The position numbers and the translations under genes are program-made. A stretch of DNA of 5,275 bases from Massilia sp. (GTDB lineage: Bacteria > Pseudomonadota > Gammaproteobacteria > Burkholderiales > Burkholderiaceae_D), in NCBI GenBank assembly GCA_028291845.1, contig JAQGNM010000556.1, positions 1 through 5,275 of the forward strand, written 5' to 3'. This document shows, piece by piece, positions 5,022-5,275 of this stretch (its first letter is position 1; each line of letters begins with the position of its first letter). The notes beneath the pieces are model-generated. The model saw nothing but the letters and a program-made list of their open reading frames with translations, did no database searches and had not been told where the DNA came from.

Positions 5022-5275
5022 TCAGTCCAGTTCACGTAATTTATTGAATGCTTCGTCGATGCGCTCGACGGCGACGATGGTCATGCCTTCGATTTTCTGC
5101 TTCGGTGCGTTCGACTTCGGAATCATGGCAATCGAAAAGCCCAGCTTGGCGGCTTCACGCAATCGTTCCTGGCCGCGCGGCGCCGGGCGGATTTCGCCGG
5201 CCAGGCCCACTTCGCCGAACACCACCAGCCCGCGCGGCAGCGGCTTGTTGCGCATCGACGAGTTGATCGCCAACA
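5022..5275 (-). CDS. radA: DNA repair protein RadA, C-terminal fragment (cut by window edge)
   Basis: The frame enters from the right edge and stops with TGA at 5024-5022; 83 complete codons are visible. They match the Lon-protease-like C-terminal domain of RadA (Sms): AINSSMRNKPLPRG, then FGEVGLAGEIRPAPRGQ, then REAAKLGFSIAMIPKSN, a very characteristic run. RadA is a RecA-like ATPase/helicase that promotes branch migration during homologous recombination and repair. Its zinc finger, Walker motifs and KNRFG motif lie outside the window. The first complete codon inside the window is TTG, which is an internal Leu and not a start. The protein ends in RELD, normal for the family. It is upstream of, and probably co-transcribed with, the PilZ gene. 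Confidence 0.96.
   Translation of the reverse strand, partial: LAINSSMRNKPLPRGLVVFGEVGLAGEIRPAPRGQERLREAAKLGFSIAMIPKSNAPKQKIEGMTIVAVERIDEAFNKLRELD

Noticed and set aside
5019..5036. A PhoB-like CTGTCAG at the radA/pilZ junction
   Set aside because: The second half-site fails at the right spacing and there is no plus-strand gene for it to serve.

Overview
The window is GC-rich (by eye around 60% or a little more) and tightly packed, and reads as a chromosomal housekeeping and phosphate-metabolism region of a betaproteobacterium. From the look of the proteins I would guess Burkholderiales, family Oxalobacteraceae (Janthinobacterium, Massilia or Duganella type). That placement is judged from familiar sequence features, not from a search. 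I see no phage, plasmid, CRISPR, tRNA or rRNA signal, and no intact transposase.

Layout. (1) Positions 1-1179, minus strand: the start of a phosphate-uptake operon. It holds pstS (periplasmic phosphate-binding protein) and then the first 27 codons of what is almost certainly pstC, cut by the window edge. (2) Positions 1180-1409: a divergent promoter region. It holds two PhoB-box-like sites, one facing pstS and one facing ppk, each followed after exactly 10 bases by a TAGA-type -10 element. (3) Positions 1410-3967, plus strand: ppk (polyphosphate kinase 1) and, 20 bases further on, a sixA-type phosphohistidine phosphatase; the two are probably one operon. (4) Positions 3968-4119: a short convergent gap filled by a nested inverted repeat of 129 bp that looks like a REP/MITE-type repeat or a two-way terminator. 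(5) Positions 4120-5275, minus strand: a PRC-barrel protein gene with a perfect FNR-type box upstream, a single-domain PilZ (c-di-GMP receptor) gene, and the 3' end of radA (DNA repair).

How it fits together. The left two thirds form a phosphate-starvation unit. PstS/PstC import phosphate, PPK1 stores it as polyphosphate, and the paired PhoB boxes suggest that PhoB~P drives both sides at once. SixA, in the ppk transcript, removes phosphate from histidines; its target here is unknown. The right third is a separate set of minus-strand genes. There radA and pilZ are closely spaced, and the PRC-barrel gene seems to have its own oxygen-responsive promoter.

Most of this is ordinary, well-understood gene content. 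I did not find a convincing undescribed system. The parts worth a second look are the regulatory sites, the nested inverted repeat, and a possible structured leader on the PRC-barrel mRNA.
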